Part shown: positions 37,601-50,290 of the stretch, in pieces
Layout: every line of letters starts with the position of its first letter
How positions within the stretch are numbered: the first letter of the stretch is position 1
NCBI GenBank assembly: GCA_003640385.1
Contig: RCAB01000229.1
Coordinates: 1 to 64,000, forward strand
Source of the DNA: Setaria digitata
Taxonomy: Eukaryota > Nematoda > Chromadorea > Rhabditida > Setariidae
DNA length: 64,000 nucleotides
Direction: 5' to 3'
Notes under the pieces: model-generated
What the model was told of the DNA's origin: nothing
What the model saw: only the letters and a program-made list of their open reading frames with translations
The model's database searches: none
Position numbers and translations under genes: made by a program

Positions 37601-39136
37601 GCGCATGTACGTAACACGCTATTTGCGTATCGGATTTGAAAAACTTATGAAGTTTAGTTATAAGTATCATTAAAATGATAAGGAAAAAGGGAATTTTTTT
37701 TTTCGAAATTTGAAATTTTTTGTTTTCTTATTATAGAATTTCAACTTTCTAACAACTCACTAAACAATGTATGGAAATGTTCAATATGTAAGTTAGAATG
37801 GATATCAAAAGATGCTTCAAGTTGACAATGGATGATTGTTTAATTATTGTGATAAGTGATAAGTTGATAAATGAATGAAAATATGAAATGTAAAATGATA
37901 TGGGACAAGTAACAAATTTGCCTCTTTTTTCCTTGTAGCAGGTGAAAAACAAGAATAATAAAAGTAACATTAAATTTTGTAAATGCATACAGACATCATC
38001 CGAAAGAGAAAAAATAAAAACGCTACCAACTGATAAAAAAGGAAGCAGAAGCACTGTACAAAATAACTTTTCAATTTCCAAATTTTATCTATTTTATTTT
38101 GATAAATAAGTATAAATGGCAAATCAGCAATTAACAAAATGACATTTGGCATCGTAGATTTGCTACTTACAAGTAAATTAGTGATCGATGTTTAACTACG
38201 TAACACACAACAGCGACACAACGCTAATGATCAAAAAGGAGAGTTCTAATATTTCAACTGTACTTCACCTTTAAAAACAAAAATTATTGTAGGAAGAAAC
38301 TAACAATTTTTTTTTTTTTTTTTTTTTTTTTTCTAGTCACTAGGAGTAAAAATAATCAGAATTCAAACAGGATGATTAAGCTTAAATTCAAAAACCACAA
38401 AAATAAAGGAATTTACAATTGACAGCCTAATATGCACTTCACTTACAACAAAATAAAACGACACTCCAATATAAGAGTTTCAATAAATGAAATCAAAGAA
38501 GTGCTACCAGAAAACTGTTACTTGACAATTTAAACATTAAGCTTCAAAATAAAACCGAGAGAATGACCAGTTTTTCATACAAATTCAGCATAATCTCTAT
38601 TCGCTCCCACTGCTACCTTATGCAATATTCAAGTGTAAAAGCGAAAAAAAAAAAAAAAGGATATTTGTTTATAAAACACAACGTGGAAGAATTTCATACT
38701 CGCGCAATAAAATAAATATCAAAGACAGGGACCGAAAGAACAATATATTATTGCCAGCTGTATGACGAAATAATAATGCAAATCATTTGGAAAAACTCTG
38801 AAAACAACGAATAATAATTTCGTGGTTGATAAAAATTCGAATATCTGCATAGCTATTCTAAATTTATAATTTCTACACTTCTATACCTTATTTTATAGGT
38901 CTAAACAAATATGTAAATAAAATCAGCATCTGCACAGAAAGCTTTGAATAAAAATAACTAAACAGAAAGAAACAGGAACTTTTTATGAAGTTTCGTGAAA
39001 AAAAAAAAAAAACAATGGAAAACTGGCAATCCACTTCAAACATGCATATAGTAAATGATGAACAAACAATGAGATTCGATATCGATGCGCATACCTATCA
39101 TTTGAACACAAAAATCCCTTGAGTTATTTTCACTGC
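34621..39136. other. Convergent intergenic region, NDUFAF7 to PLXDC
   Basis: About 4.5 kb between two gene 3' ends. No coding exon, RNA gene or ordered repeat was recognised. There are many A and T runs of 15 to 25 bases, for example near 37570 and 38310. Short open frames here are low-complexity. Confidence 0.55.
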
Positions 39137-42100
39137 TTACATGTGTACTGAAGCACTATATCGGACATGACTTGATGGCATATGCCACCTTGAAGGACGA
39201 TACTGAAATATTTCTCGAAGCGCATGTTATACAGTTGATAATATAAAATGTTTCAAAATGTAAACAAAGTAGAAGAATTGAGAATAGCAAAATCTAAGAT
39301 TTCCTTTAGAATATATTTTCACATAACTCTATAAATATTTCTTGTCAGAAAATGAGAATTAATACACAGATATCTTTTCAGTTCTATTCGACTTGTTATT
39401 CTTATGAATCTTTTCTTCTTTAAGGTAAATGAAAATTTAACCCTTATTAGCAGTTGGCCTGATGGCGTATGAGGATTGAAATATGCATATGAAGCCCAGC
39501 TAACCAGAAGCACAGCACCGATTACGACAAAAAATATTGATACGAATCCACTGTTAGACCTGCCTAATCCATCTGGAAACTGATTGATTTCATCATAAAT
39601 TCTAATAGTACAACTAAGTTAAATTGTCCTTTAAACTTCAACCTTACTAATTCAAAAACTGTGAATATTTTAAACAACAAAGTTACCTTGACTGTCTTTC
39701 GCTACCTCTGGAATCTTAATTTTTTTCTCACGATCCCATGCAACCACTTCATCTGGTTCTGACGGCCTTGCTGTCACTCGCGTTTTTCCTGCAAATAAAT
39801 CCTATAATTGCATAATATCCATAAACACAAAGAATGTTTACAACTATTATAAGCGACGTTTTTACGACACAAAGTCCATGCATGATCTCCACTGCAACAT
39901 ATTTGTAGTTAAAATAAATAATGAAATAAGATAAAAAAGTTAAAAAGACGAAATATGAAAAAGTCATTACGAAGGAAAAATTGAATAGTTAAGTAATCGC
40001 TCAAGAATCACAAATTCGTCCTCAATTTGTTAAAATAATCTCGCAGAAACCTTGCAACCTTATAAATTTAGTGTAAAATATGGACAGTAGATGGTAGAAA
40101 AAGCCGTGTACGGTAATCTAGGCAATGTCGAAATTACATTAAGTTTAAGTCATCTTTTGTTTAACGATACCAGATGCATCTCGAATGCTCTCTTCATCAT
40201 CGACTTCATTAAAATCTTCGTCTGCACTGCAATAAGTCACTTTACCGTTGTCCTTGCAATTTCCTTCGATCCAATGCTGCCGACGCCTGTGTAATCTAAA
40301 TAGACTAAGTTATGCAATTTTCTTTGTAATTTCCAAATCTTATTCACAAAAAAAAAAAAGTAAGGAGGAAAAGTTTACCCAGCTTGATCAGAGCAGAATG
40401 GTCCACCATGTTTTGCCTTCGAATGACACCAAGAGCAGTTGAAATGTTTTAAAGTTGCATTGGAGCATTCTTCACAAGTCCGATATTGTATGCATGCTGG
40501 AATATTGATGGGATTTCCATTTACATACTTAGTATAAAGTCAAATTTAGAAATATAAAAAAAAGTTGAGGCAAAAGTATTCATACTTGGTTGTGCTTTTA
40601 ATAGAACGACTGTATTTGATACAATCAATGATGGTTTCACTTCAATACGATGGTATTCATATATAACGCGCTTTATCGATGCTGCAAAGAAAGCAAAGCG
40701 AAATGAGCCCACATTCTGACAAATCATGACTTTTTCAACAAAAGTATTTTGCGACATTATAATTCAAAGAGCAAGAAAAAAAAAAATATTATAGGAAGCA
40801 ATTAAAAAACATACGAGGTTGAGAAATAGGAGCAAGAGGATTATGCACGCTGTGATGGAAAAGATATGCATCACTCATTCCAATTTTCACTGGATGATGT
40901 GAATCACTGATGTTTGTTACAGGTATTGGTACCTAAAAGATGGCTTGAAGACACTTTTTTATATGTCATAAAATTTTGTAACAAAAAAGACGATCGTGAA
41001 AACACACAAAATCTTAGATACCTAGTACTTAAATTAATCAATATCAATACTTATTGATCATCTGTACTACTGCTTGTTAGTTTTAATTTAACATTAATAA
41101 GAATATAAATATGGATTATTTCAATACTTACGTCTTTATAAACGAACCAGATATCTCCGTTCTTGTGCAGAGATCCTTGGAAAGTGAAGAAACCATCTGA
41201 AAAAAAATAAATAAATAATAATCTGACAATAATTATATTCAAAACTGAAAATAAATAAACAAGAAAAAAATTCTGTAAAAGAACATTTAATGCAAGAAGA
41301 TTTAAAAACAGCCAGGGATAATATCCTTGATCATATGTCTTCAAATTAGCACTGTGTTTTTTAATGTCACTTTTCCGAAAATCAAATTTCCAAAGTTTGA
41401 TGATTTTTTGATGGCAGTATACAAAGATCGTGCCTGAACGCTGTTCACGAAGTTGTAAATTACGCCATTCGATGACAAATTTTTCTCCATCATCAGCGTA
41501 CATAATGGTAGCATTTTCTCCATGTGTATCGAAATTGGCCATAAGCGGTGCAATATACTGTGTGGCTGCTAACCAGCTATGGGATTGATCACCAATGTAC
41601 GCAAAACCTGTGACACAAACAAATTTACATTTAGTAATCCTATTTATTTTTCTTCTATTTGTTCCATATTTTGATATTTAAATCAAAAGTAATAGACGTC
41701 AGTTTTCTGTAATATTATAAATATCAACCAATCTGAAATCAGTAATATCATTTTAAAACTATGATATATTTATGCGCAGTGAGGGAATATTTTTTCTAGA
41801 ATACTACTCACACACACAAACAAAGTGGAAAGCTACTTTTAGTACATGTATATTGTGAAAAAAAAGTAGGGAAAGGGTATTTTAAAATAGAATAAATGGT
41901 TAGTAACTTGATAACTTACCACCAGTAGCAATCGTCAAATTTTTCATTCGATGACCATAAAAAGGAAAATCGAACTGTATTTTAGCTGCCTAAAAAAAAA
42001 TTTTCTATTAAAAAAAAAAAATCACTGAAAATGAAAAGTTAAACTACGGAACTAATCTTCAATAACTGTAATAAGTGAGGTAACAAAAGTTGTATATATC

Positions 42101-43139
42101 TTCAAAATTCTACTGATACAGTTGAACTTACTAGTTAGGTTAGAGAAATAAAAATAGTGTTACTTAGAAAATTTTTAAACAAATGTATAACGCACCACGG
42201 CTCTTCTATAGCTATTTGATAGTGATGGATGACTTTTATTACCAACAGTTCCTGGCTTTTCTAACATTGCCGCTATATCAATGTAGTAATCTTTCATTAA
42301 GTCTGATCTGTTGGCTTTGATTTCCATTACGTAATACTGATGATCGATCTTCAAAAAAAAAAAAAAAAAGGAAAACATGGACATATCGGAATTAGCCTCT
42401 GCGATGCCAAATTCATTGCGTAACGTAGCAAGTTGAAACATTAAATATCAACATCTTCCATAAAAATTTTCTCTCCTTTTAATTATTTATTTTCGTTCCT
42501 GTCACTTTAAAAAGCTAGGATAGTAGTGATTGTCTTAAAAGGAACAAGTAAAAATCAATCAAATGCAAACGATTAGAATATGGTTTAAAAACCGATTAGA
42601 AATTTCAGGTTTAAATAACTAGTCACTAAAGGCAAATCATTCAGAATTAAGCAGACTGGAAAATAACATAACACTAGTTAATTGCACAACTGCTACAAAA
42701 TCAAGATTAACATACCGAATCCTCCATCACCTCAACATCTTTTGGTAAACGAAATGCCTCCTCGACATCATCGTTGTCATCATCGATTCCTCTTCTGTAT
42801 CTTTTTGGTAATGGTGAGAAATCTGGTGGATCGAAATTGTAATACGAAGATCCTACAATAGAGTAAATTTTTATTATAAAAATATTATAAAAAATTTTTT
42901 ATTATAAAAAAAAAAAAAAAAAGCTATGAATTCCAAACAATCTTATCTTTTCAACAACTAAATGAATCATTGATGGTTTGAGTCGAATGAAGAATACGAC
43001 AGAATATTTGCCAAATTTATTCGATTTAATTTGAAATACATAGGATATTAATAAAAAATTTACCTTTGTTTTCAAAAGCGAATAAAAAATCGATGAGAGT
43101 AAGAAAGAATAATAACAGATGCAATTTAAAATACATCAT
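39137..43139 (-). CDS. Plexin-domain-containing membrane protein (PLXDC/TEM7-like)
   Basis: Single-pass cell-surface protein. Exons in minus order: 43064-43139, 42716-42852, 42196-42348, 41920-41989, 41434-41607, 41132-41196, 40815-40932, 40586-40681, 40379-40496, 40171-40295, 39687-39788, 39442-39572, 39137-39202. Phases agree and give 476 residues. Start MMYFKLHLLLFFLTLIDFLFA is a clear signal peptide. The extracellular region carries the family core: FDFPFYGHRMKNLTIATGG, YIGDQSHSWLAATQYIAPLM and ANFD, then GFFTFQGSLHKNGDIWFVYK, VTNISDSHHPVKIGMSDA and IYEYHRIEV. A Cys-rich PSI-like domain follows (TCIQYRTCEECSNATLKHF, then NCSWC). A transmembrane segment (FVSIFFVVIGAVLLVSWASY) leads to a short cytoplasmic tail ending SVHM. 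Human PLXDC1/2 share these motifs; their worm function is not known to me. The donor of the 41434 exon is either GC after 41434 or GT after 41440; both keep the frame. Confidence 0.9.
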
Positions 43140-43275
43140 TTCTTTCAAAAATTTATTTCAGCATGCAAAAATTGCTTTATACAGATTCCACCAATAAGCA
43201 ATGCACGTCAGGCATAACACGCACAAATCCTGCAAAAATTGATCAACTAAAATTTCATTTTCAACAACAGTAAGC

Positions 43276-43277
<2 letters not shown>

Positions 43278-43317
<40 letters not shown>

Positions 43318-43322
43318 NAAAA
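43278..43322. repeat. Long poly(A) tract interrupted by an N
   Basis: About 45 A residues with one N at 43318. The N indicates that the assembly could not fix the run length. A purely A-derived open frame on the other strand is meaningless. Confidence 0.9.
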
Positions 43323-43541
43323 ACCGAACATGTAAGGCATTTTCTTTTCTTTTTACAAATACTTCATAAATGATAATATAGATTATGCGCATACATTTAT
43401 GAATGAATACAATATATCATATAAAATCTAACTTAAATGTTCTTTTTTTTTTTCAATTTTAATTGATTTTTTTTTTTCAAACTCCACAAAATGGTGGTAA
43501 AATTTTCAAAAATTCAAAAATATTTGCGCTAAAAAAAAAAA

Positions 43542-43564
43542 AACACACACACACACACACACAC
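43542..43564. repeat. CA dinucleotide microsatellite
   Basis: An uninterrupted run of about eleven CA units following a poly(A) stretch. Confidence 0.85.
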
Positions 43565-43721
43565 CAAATGATATGACATCATCCTATTACTGTTGCCTTT
43601 GTGACAACATACTCTAGAAATGTGAACTTACTATTTGTCAGTATATTGCCATTAAAACAGTGTAATATTTGAAGAAAAAAAAAAAAAAAAAAAAAAAAAG
43701 ACGATGCATCATAGTTCCTTT

Positions 43722-43792
43722 GAATGTTTTCTGAACAAATAAGCAATTTTCTTAAATTCCCTTAGATGTTTTCTGAACAAATAAGCAATTTA
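43722..43792. repeat. Short direct repeat, two copies of about 29 bases
   Basis: A nearly identical block beginning with GATGTTTTCTGAACAAATAA (copy 1 starts GAATG) occurs at 43722-43750 and 43764-43792, 42 bases apart. It looks like a small local tandem duplication. Confidence 0.8.
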
Positions 43793-46700
43793 TGTTGAGC
43801 AGTGGTGGAATCTACGACACTTACGCTTACTTACAATCAATAGAAATACAGGAAACACATAGGTTACGTGAGTTACGTGACGCATGAAACCAAGGGTGGG
43901 GGTAAAATGAAATGAATTTGCGTAGAAGCCGTAAAAATGACGCAAATTCGGAAGTGCACAAAGCATTTCGGTTTTAAAAATCGATGAATGTAGCACGCAA
44001 GAGCAGTTTAGTTCAATGTGAAAAATAAATGACCCACCCACTCAATCGCCCACTCACTCAACTTATCGGCAACTCGGATATGAGCCTGTTGTACGGATTA
44101 CGGTAGTGGCAAACGGAGACGGAGTTTATCGGTGTACGGTGTTGTAGTGATGAAACTTGTGGCAGAGAGAAGGAGATCACTGCTAGCAGTAAATCAAAGT
44201 GAAAAGTAAACAAAAATGATCAGTGTCTTTTTTTTTTCTCTTTTGTTTGTACTTGTTCTTCCTTTTTTGGTGCTACAGATGGATTGGGATACGGTCGTTG
44301 GATGATACGATAGAAGAATGAAAAATAGAATGATTTATGAAAAAGGCATTTGAAGACTGTTATGATTAATGAACTGATTATCAGATAGTGAATGCAGCAG
44401 GGGTCAACAATCGGAATGGTAAGACGCATTAGAGTATATACCAAAAATTTCAAATTGCAGGTTTCATTGAAACAGTGTAATAACCAAAGATAATAATCGT
44501 TTTGGCTTAATTTTTTCATTCCAATTATTCCATACGTATCAAATTTGTAATAGAAAAAAAAAGAAGTAGAAATGAAATGCTATTTTAATGGGCAAAAATT
44601 TGGAAGAGAAAAGTTTTCATCAATGATAAATGGCCAATGCTTTTGTTGTCATTGAAAGGCAGTGAAAAAAAAAATCTGTTATGAAGCAATACAGTAATAT
44701 CTTTAAAAATAGATTATTGTTATAGTATTTTTCCACAAAAGCAGTAATATTGTCGCAAAATAGATAAGTGTTAATATTTTCAGAACTAGATGAAATCACA
44801 GTAATATTAGATGATGACATGGTAGCATTTTAGATAAAGTAGCAGTATTAATTTCACGATAGCATCTTATCTGATTATCCGGTGTTCTTCAAACGTAAAA
44901 CGAATGTATAACTGTTCATATGACATCAAATTACTGTAGCTAAATAATGTGTTATTTGGGATTTCATTAAATAGCAGCAAAAGCAGTGCGAAATAAGACG
45001 TATTCTTGCGAAGGAAAAAACAAACTGTAAATTAAACACAAAAAAGAAAGGATACGGTAGTGAGGATTTACTCTTAAGTGTACAAATAACTACAGTAAGC
45101 AGGAGGAAATATGATGAAAGGGTGGCTGTACGGATCACGGTAGAAGTAGAGTATCGATAAACATAAGTAAATAAAGGAAAAAGAGTCTACCAGTAGATTA
45201 AAAATTAATAATTGTGCAATTTTTTAGTTATTAATTACGATATATGTCATATAACAGCGTGGACCTCTACAAAGTTTGAATATATAAGTTCTAGTGATTT
45301 TACATCTTAAATAAACTTTTAAACAAATAAAAAAAAAATGAATGCTAATAAAAATGATGAAAAAAATACGATATGATGAATTCGAATAATTGCTGAGAAA
45401 ATTCCAAAACAATAAAAAGGCAAATAATTGAAATTCAAAAAAAAAAAAAAGAAAAAAAAAGAACATAAAATATATGAAGATAAGAAAAGAGAGTAGTTGG
45501 CTATTTCCATTTCCGGTAAAATTGATATCAGCTAGAGAAACCGGAATCGATCTAGAGCAGTTAAAAATCTAGCGTGAACTGAGAAAGATAACGATGAATG
45601 ATGCGGAGAAAGATGAAAAACGAAAATGAAAAGCTAAGATGAAGATGTAGAAGATGAAAGCGAAGAAGCTATTCAATTTTTGTTTCCAACTTTCTAAGTT
45701 TGAAATATTATTGCTTAAGTAAGCATATATGATTCATATGGATGGATGCTTCATCAACAGTTGTTTTCAAAAGTTCAACATGAAATCAAAATGAATGATA
45801 ATAATTAAAAAAGAAAAAAAAGTAAATCGATTGTTTTTTTTTTTTTAATCTTTGTTTTCCCTTTTTTATTTTTGTTTTATTTTTTTATTTTTTTTTTGTT
45901 TCAGAGTACGGAGCGAATGTGTAATAAAATTTAAAAATGAAGTAAAATGAAATAAATATGCAAAAATAAAAGATGCCAAATTGAAATGGACCAAATTACT
46001 TATGAAAGCTTAAATATAATAAATATATATTTTATTTTAATATAATGAATATATATATATTTTCGGTTGAGTGCAGTTTCATCAAATTTGGCCTAATCAA
46101 TCTATAATTATTTTAACATATATATATCTATATATTGATAATACATATAATGCCTTAATAAAAAGTAAATGAATAAATAAGTGATAAAATTTCGAAAATT
46201 TGTTATGTAAATATAATCTTCGAATAAATGAATCGTTTTTTTTTTTCTGATAAATTTTTTTAGAATTACTTATGCTTTGACTGAATTAACTAATAATTTT
46301 ATCGATAAGTTTGATATTTTCTATGATAATTTTTTTTTTCTTGCTTTATTTCCAACAAGCTATGATTTGAACAACCTTTTAAGGTACAAATTAAAAAAGA
46401 AAAAAAAAATGATGGCATCATTTTTGTGGTATTGTAAATGAAATAAACAATTGTTAACAATTAAAACTTCTATGCTATTGATAAATTTATCTATTGAAAT
46501 ATTGAAATGCATTTGAATTTATGCACAACTAACAAGTAAAAATGAAATAAGTTTATTTCTGCTTGGAAAATATTATTTCCCAAAATAATTAATTTTCGAA
46601 TTTCCCTTTTTTTTTTTCAAAGAAAAAAAATCGTAAATGACAACATTATCTTTCTTTTTTCTCATTTTTAGGTGAAAAATTCAACTTTTTACACAAATAT

Positions 46701-49700
46701 TTCAGTACAAACCATTATTTACAAATAGGCACCGTTATTACAAAACTTTGTTGTTGCTCTTATTTACCAAATTAATCAATTGATAAGTTAAATGAATTGA
46801 GATGAGTAGATGTGATAAGAATGGCCTGAAATTAAATTATTTAAATTTTGTGACTTTTCAGAATTCATATCAACTATTTATGTATTTAGAAATAATATGC
46901 AAGTAACAATTTTTCAAACATTTTCAGAAAATTTTCTTTTTTTTTTGAATATTCAGATAAAAATTCAAAATTTTATTACCAAAAAGCTGTTTTTTTTTAA
47001 TTTTTAGTAGAAAAAAATTTTTTTATTACACCAAAGGCTTAAAAAAAAAAAAAAAAAAATCCAAATAAAAGTTTAAAAATTTTATCATTATGGAGAAATT
47101 TTTTACGCAATCAGAGTTTATCTATTGAGTTGAAAAAAAAAAAAAAAAAATGAATGATTAAATTTGACAAATAATTCATTTTATTCTTTTCACAAATAAT
47201 TCAGCAATGCAATTAAAATGCTTTCTAAAATGAACTTAATTTTTCGTCAACAAGTTTAATTTTGTTGATGAACAAACTTTTATGAACTTCTTTTTCTTTT
47301 TTCTTTTTTCGTCGCAACAAGCACTTATCAAATCATTTCCATCCTAAATTTTTTATCATAAAAATTAACAAAACAATCATTATAAAATTGTCATCTTTTC
47401 TTTATTAATTTTTTTTTCCAATAATGTCAATAACAAATGATGTTAATTGCAAAAAAAAAAAAAAAAGAAAAAAAAGTTTCTTTTAAAATATTTAAAAAAA
47501 AAATGAACGACTTGACTTTTTTTTATTCTTTTTTTTTTCTTTTTTTTTTTTTTTGCTTTTTGAATTGTAAAAGGCATTCTAAATGAATGCCAACCAATCG
47601 AAGTAATAGCAATGTCTCTCGAACTACTGATATTGCTCTTTGGGATTGTCTGCTTGTTTTAAATAATTTATTAATTTTTATAGCAACCATAGAGCCTTTT
47701 TGTCTTTGGCACATCTGTTAAATAATACAGCACTTTTTCATCAAATAAAATTGTATAAATTTTAATTCCATTTCTTAAATTTCAATAATGCATAATGAAT
47801 GTTCATGAATGCTCAAAAAATATATATATATATATTATTCAAAAGTTCACATGAAAAATGAAATTTATAAGAAAAATCTTTTATTAATGCAATTCTTTAT
47901 CAATTTTTTTTTTTTTTTTTCATTTCCTTATTGTTTAATTGTTTAAGTCGATGTAGACATATGGATGAATTATATGAAAGAAAAAAAAAAAATGAAATTA
48001 ATTTCATAAATAATAAATTAAGAAAAATTTAAAATAATAATAATAATGTAAGCGAAAGAAATACAAAAATTTCTATATCAATGAGAAAAAAGTTAAGCAA
48101 GTATGTACAATTGCAAAGGAAATTTAAAAGTTGAATGAAACTGTAAAATTTAAACTTTTAATTTGAACTTAGTAAAATAGATTGAGGAATTAAATTCAAA
48201 TGGTGAACTTTTCTTTTACCAAAACAAATCAATTCGATTAAAAGAAGCGTAAGAAAATTTAAATTTTTAAGGAAGGAAAATTTTGCAGCATCATAAATGA
48301 CTTGATTATTTATATTCGTTAGTTTTTCAGTTATTTTACAATTAAGCACAAGATAGTAGCATAAATTTTGATAAGACTGTATCAAACAGTAATGGCTGAA
48401 ATTAGAAATTTTATTGCACTAAAATTTGGAAATAAAACAACTATTGCTCAATTAATTTGAAATTTAAATTGAAATCAATTCGTGAAATTCTTTGCATTTA
48501 TAAATATTAAAAAAAAAAAAAAAAAAAAGGGGAAGAACGAAAGAGTAATTGCAAAATAACAAAATATAATGATAGTTAACAAAAATAATTTTTGATTTCA
48601 AAATTTAAAAAAAAAAATGCGCTAATTAATGAAAATTAATCAATACAGGAATGTAAATAAATCAGATTTTTTGCGATTACCATTGCAAAGCATATTGCAT
48701 ATTTTCATCTGCAAACTATTCTTTAGTGAAAAAAAACGTGTTTTTAGGAGTTTTCTTAAAAAAAAAAAAAAACTTTTTTTTCCATTTTTTTTTAAACCAA
48801 ATATCTAAAAGATGTAAAAGAATTCAATTCTTCCTCTTTTCTTTTTCTTTTCCTTCTCCTTTTTTTGAAACCAAAAATTTCTCTTTCAAAAAAAAGAAAA
48901 ACGAAAAAAAAAAGGGAAAAGTTTGAATGAGAAAAATGTACTTTATCAAAATTGTCCGTTTAAATTTTTTATCTATTTTTTGAATGAATGATATAAGCAG
49001 AGCAAAAATATCGTGCTGTTCGAGCAAAAGAAAAAAATTAGTTAAGTTTTGTTTTGTTTTTTTTTTTTTTTTCCTTGTAATTTTAGAATAGTTGAAATTT
49101 TGTTGCTATAAAACTTGCCCAAATGTATAATAGTCAGGGCAGAAAATTGGGAAATAAGAGCAAAATAAATTTTAAATCATTATTTTGCAATTATTATTTG
49201 CCTAAAACAAACAATTGGTAACGAAAATTTCCTAACAAAACTGAATTAATTAATTGCAGATGAATAAATCACAACTATCACTGCAAACGATAACATTATG
49301 CGATAACAATAGCAAGAATAACTACAAATAGATTAATTAGTTAAGTAAGTTAATAAACAAATAATAGTACTAAACACTACATGGACAAGACAAGTCATTT
49401 GAGGACAAACAAAAATAATTATTATCATTGACACTTATTGGTACTATATTATTATTTTATTATTATTATTATTGTTATTGTCACTATCATTATCATTTAC
49501 TATCACTATTATTATATTATAATTATGACTTAACTAAAACAAGTCATTTGAAAATATACGAAAAGAAAAAGAATACTTGTTTGTTTCATTTAATTGCTTT
49601 AATTAGTCTACTGTTAATATATGTTTGAGAAGAAGAAAAAATAAGTGATTTGTTTCACAACATTTTTTTGATTTATTTTAATTTGATTTAATTTTTAAAA

Positions 49701-50020
49701 TATTTCATTGCATTTTATTTGAAATAATTTTTCTTTTCAAAAACACGGAATCAATAACAATCTATGCAGTATGAATGCTTATTAGCTTATGGTTATTTTA
49801 ACTCTAATAAATTATGTTCAATCATCTTCCCGAAAAATTTTAATGAAATTAATGAATCAAATTAGAAATAGAAAAAAAATTTATGTGCTGATTTAAAATA
49901 CTGTTGCCAATAGTAAAAGATCTCACATATGTTAAAATGACTAAATTTTAAGTAAATTTTGCCAATTTAAGCAAAAAGGAATGGAAGTACACGTCTGAAA
50001 TAACAGTGGCTAATAGTAAT

Positions 50021-50290
50021 CGAATCAATCTAATCATAATAGATTATTTATTCTCTGTGACTGAATCGATCTAATTATGATAAGTCTTCTTAAGCGACTG
50101 AATTAATGTGATCATGGTAGATTCACACCAGTGATTGAATCAACCTGATCACTTCCAAGTTATTGATTTAATCTGATCATGGCAGATCTTTTAAGCGACT
50201 GAATCAGCTTGATCGTGATGGAGCCTTCCTTAGAAGGTTGAATCAATTTGATTATGTTAATAGATCCTTTCTTAAAAGTGCTTTAATGAA
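50021..50290. repeat. Degenerate tandem array, about 36-45-bp unit, about seven copies
   Basis: The core GACTGAATCAATCTGATCAT, followed by a GGTAGATCTTTTTAAGC-like tail, recurs with substitutions about every 40 bases. The region is intergenic and not coding in any frame. The copies contain palindromic TGATCA. Confidence 0.7.
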
